From contig JACMOC010000061.1 of assembly GCA_014378195.1 (NCBI GenBank), forward strand, positions 124,001 to 188,000: 64,000 nt of DNA, written 5' to 3'. Both the position numbers and the translations under genes were made by a program. Of the stretch, positions 62,504 through 64,000 are shown in pieces. The stretch's first letter is position 1. Each line of letters starts with the position of its first letter. Source of the stretch: Oligoflexus sp. GTDB lineage: Bacteria; Bdellovibrionota_B; Oligoflexia; Oligoflexales; Oligoflexaceae. The notes beneath the pieces were generated by a model. It had not been told where the DNA came from and did not search any database. It worked only from the letters and a program-made list of their open reading frames with translations.

Positions 62504-64000
62504 CGGTTTGCCGAAGTTGTGCATGGCCGGCATGCCGTCGGCTTGTCTTCGATAACGATCGGCCGCGAAAGTTTGCCGGAGCGCACGTAAAAGAACGCTA
62601 TAGTTGGATCTATCGTAGCAAAACTTTCGTAACGATCCTTCAGTTTCTCCGGATGAGCGATGATGCCGTCTATCATCGATTTGATCTGTGTGCGGCACTC
62701 GCTCTTGTCTTTCTGAGGCGGCAGGAGCGAGGTGCACGCATGATCAGCCAAAGTCTCAAGCAAGCCCTCTTCATTTACACTCAAGCTTTCAATATGATTG
62801 CGGATAATGGGATAGAATCCCGAAGCCAGGACATCTTTTTTGTCGTCAGAAAAGCTCATCGCGAGTTTGGTTGCTTCTTCTAAAACGAGCTGAGCCACCC
62901 GAAGGCTGGCCAACGCGTAAAATTCTTCCAGCTGATTGCCAAAGCTCGCATAGAGCTGCTCCTCATCTTTAAGTTTCGGCAGGAGCGTTCCGCCGTCAGC
63001 GATCTTGAGCACTTCGTCAAAATCGAAGCGCAGCGTTTCCGTTCGGGCACTTTCGTGCATCCAGTCCCCTGTGTAGGGATCGAAGGTATAGAGGTCGAGA
63101 AACAAGGCGCCAAACCAGGCGATCGCACTCAAGGTCTTCTGCGTGTAGGCGATTTCTTCTGCGCTTAAAGTGTAATGAAGGCCGATGCGTGTCCACCCCG
63201 GTTTGAAACCGTTGAGGATCTGGAGTATGAGGTCGACATACTTGCTCGACTGCTCCCGCTCAATCTGCAAAAGCTCATGGCCGAACGGACCAGCACAGGC
63301 GCAGCCGGAGCGGGCCTGTACACCAAAAAAGTCGTTGAGAAGCACAGCCACATACGTATGGTGAAACATTCTCTGGCCGTGTTTGACGAGAAAGGAAAAT
63401 ATAGGATAACGTTTTTCGGGATTGCTGTTGCCTAACAGCTGAAGCTTCGGGTGGGCCGCAAAAAATGCCATCATCTGTTTGCAAACAGCATGCTCGAGCT
63501 GGTGAATCGTATCGCGCCCGAGCCAATCCTTGATTTGAAAGGACAACGCGGCTTGCCAGGTCTGACGAATTGCAGGTGTTCCCGCCGACTCTCGTTCTTC
63601 TATCGAATCGTGAAAATAATATTCCCAAGGCGTCACGGCCGAAACCGTTCCTCCACCCCCGAACGAAGGGTGAACGTTTATATCGTAGATATGGCGGCGG
63701 CCTACTAAAAACCCTAGGTTGGACCCACCAAGATTTTTGTGCACCGACAGATAAATCGCATCGATACCGTCCCGAACCATATTGATGTCGGCATACGGGC
63801 TGCAGGCTGCATAGTCGACGAAAAAGAGGCTTTTATGCTTGTGCAGGACTTCGCCCAGTGTTTTGAGGTCACTGCGAAATCCGGTGACGTTCGAGGCTGC
63901 GGAAAAAGAACCGATTTTGAGGTAATCCGGATATTGCTTGAGCTGCTGCTCAAGATCCTCCAGATCGATATCATTGATCGACGGGCCATGACGTAAGGCC
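62500..64000 (-). CDS. Aminotransferase class V PLP enzyme (cysteine-desulfurase-like), 5' end outside the window
   Basis: The frame remains open to the right edge, so the start lies beyond 64000. About 500 residues of the C-terminal part are visible. Features are FSAASNVTG, FFVDYAACSP, the PLP lysine in LSVHKNLGG and the SGCACAGPFGH block. These belong to class V aminotransferases such as cysteine desulfurases. The first part is normal, but about 190 residues follow the last conserved block, TRIGLHY, forming a helical extension (EFYALASLRVAQLVLEEATKLAM). Function beyond PLP chemistry is unknown. Confidence 0.8.
   Translation of the reverse strand, partial: ALRHGPSINDIDLEDLEQQLKQYPDYLKIGSFSAASNVTGFRSDLKTLGEVLHKHKSLFFVDYAACSPYADINMVRDGIDAIYLSVHKNLGGSNLGFLVGRRHIYDINVHPSFGGGGTVSAVTPWEYYFHDSIEERESAGTPAIRQTWQAALSFQIKDWLGRDTIHQLEHAVCKQMMAFFAAHPKLQLLGNSNPEKRYPIFSFLVKHGQRMFHHTYVAVLLNDFFGVQARSGCACAGPFGHELLQIEREQSSKYVDLILQILNGFKPGWTRIGLHYTLSAEEIAYTQKTLSAIAWFGALFLDLYTFDPYTGDWMHESARTETLRFDFDEVLKIADGGTLLPKLKDEEQLYASFGNQLEEFYALASLRVAQLVLEEATKLAMSFSDDKKDVLASGFYPIIRNHIESLSVNEEGLLETLADHACTSLLPPQKDKSECRTQIKSMIDGIIAHPEKLKDRYESFATIDPTIAFFYVRSGKLSRPIVIEDKPTACRPCTTSANR

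Noticed and set aside
1..64000. tRNA, rRNA, CRISPR and insertion sequences
   Set aside because: The intergenic regions were read for cloverleaf arms, repeat arrays and transposase reading frames; none was seen.

Overview
The window reads as a stretch of chromosome from a Gram-negative bacterium of roughly 50% GC. Outer-membrane-style lipoproteins, a TonB-type protein, a soluble lytic transglycosylase, a system I cytochrome c maturation cluster, a TIGR02147-type regulator, several stand-alone response-regulator receivers and many secreted proteins without clear relatives together suggest Bdellovibrionota/Oligoflexia. That placement is inference from gene content. No rRNA, tRNA, CRISPR array, insertion sequence or prophage was recognised, and I saw no compositional island.

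Layout. 1-6.2 kb: a membrane protein cut by the left edge, a CopZ-like chaperone, a secreted protein, a single-domain receiver, a PLP-dependent aspartate decarboxylase of the PanP type, a small possible PilZ-like protein, and a fusion of a VTT/DedA membrane domain to a lipase-like hydrolase. 6.2-16.9 kb: a Cys-rich NlpC/P60 protein, EF-P, a long disordered protein, an ICMT-like methyltransferase, an RdgC-like protein, a receiver with a long tail, nadC overlapped by a BirA-CoaX fusion, a lipoprotein and a DOMON-like protein. 17-23 kb: a receiver, mtaB, and a tightly overlapping ccmF-ccmH cluster ending in three small proteins. 23-30.2 kb: a prepilin-like Hint-domain protein, lipoproteins, a DUF4442-CcmI-C-like-TldD-like operon, and rpsU-yigZ. 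30.3-38.5 kb: an HD-GYP protein with aat, a DEDDh exonuclease, a metallophosphoesterase, Slt and a lipoprotein. 38.6-43.7 kb: tldD-tldE-bcp and an S9 peptidase that lacks its catalytic Ser and His. 43.7-49.6 kb: a TIGR02147 regulator overlapping a zincin-Kelch gene, an alpha/beta hydrolase, a small membrane protein and Hsp33. 49.6-55.6 kb: an orphan twin-ATPase ABC protein, a Fur-family regulator, a TonB-like protein, a matrixin-like lipoprotein with a GGCT-like gene, and a divergent sigma-70-family factor. 55.9-64 kb: lipoproteins with a HEAT-repeat protein, an Rsm22-like methyltransferase overlapping a Cof-type phosphatase, and a class V aminotransferase cut by the right edge.

Themes. Coenzyme supply is represented twice for CoA (PanP for beta-alanine, CoaX for pantothenate phosphorylation) and also by NadC and BirA. 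Envelope biology dominates the rest. Start sites were chosen by Shine-Dalgarno position and several are GTG or TTG. The most unusual items are the VTT-lipase fusion, the Hint-bearing prepilin-like protein, the zincin-Kelch gene coupled to its probable regulator, the S9 pseudo-peptidase and the rearranged CcmI-like pieces around the ccm genes.
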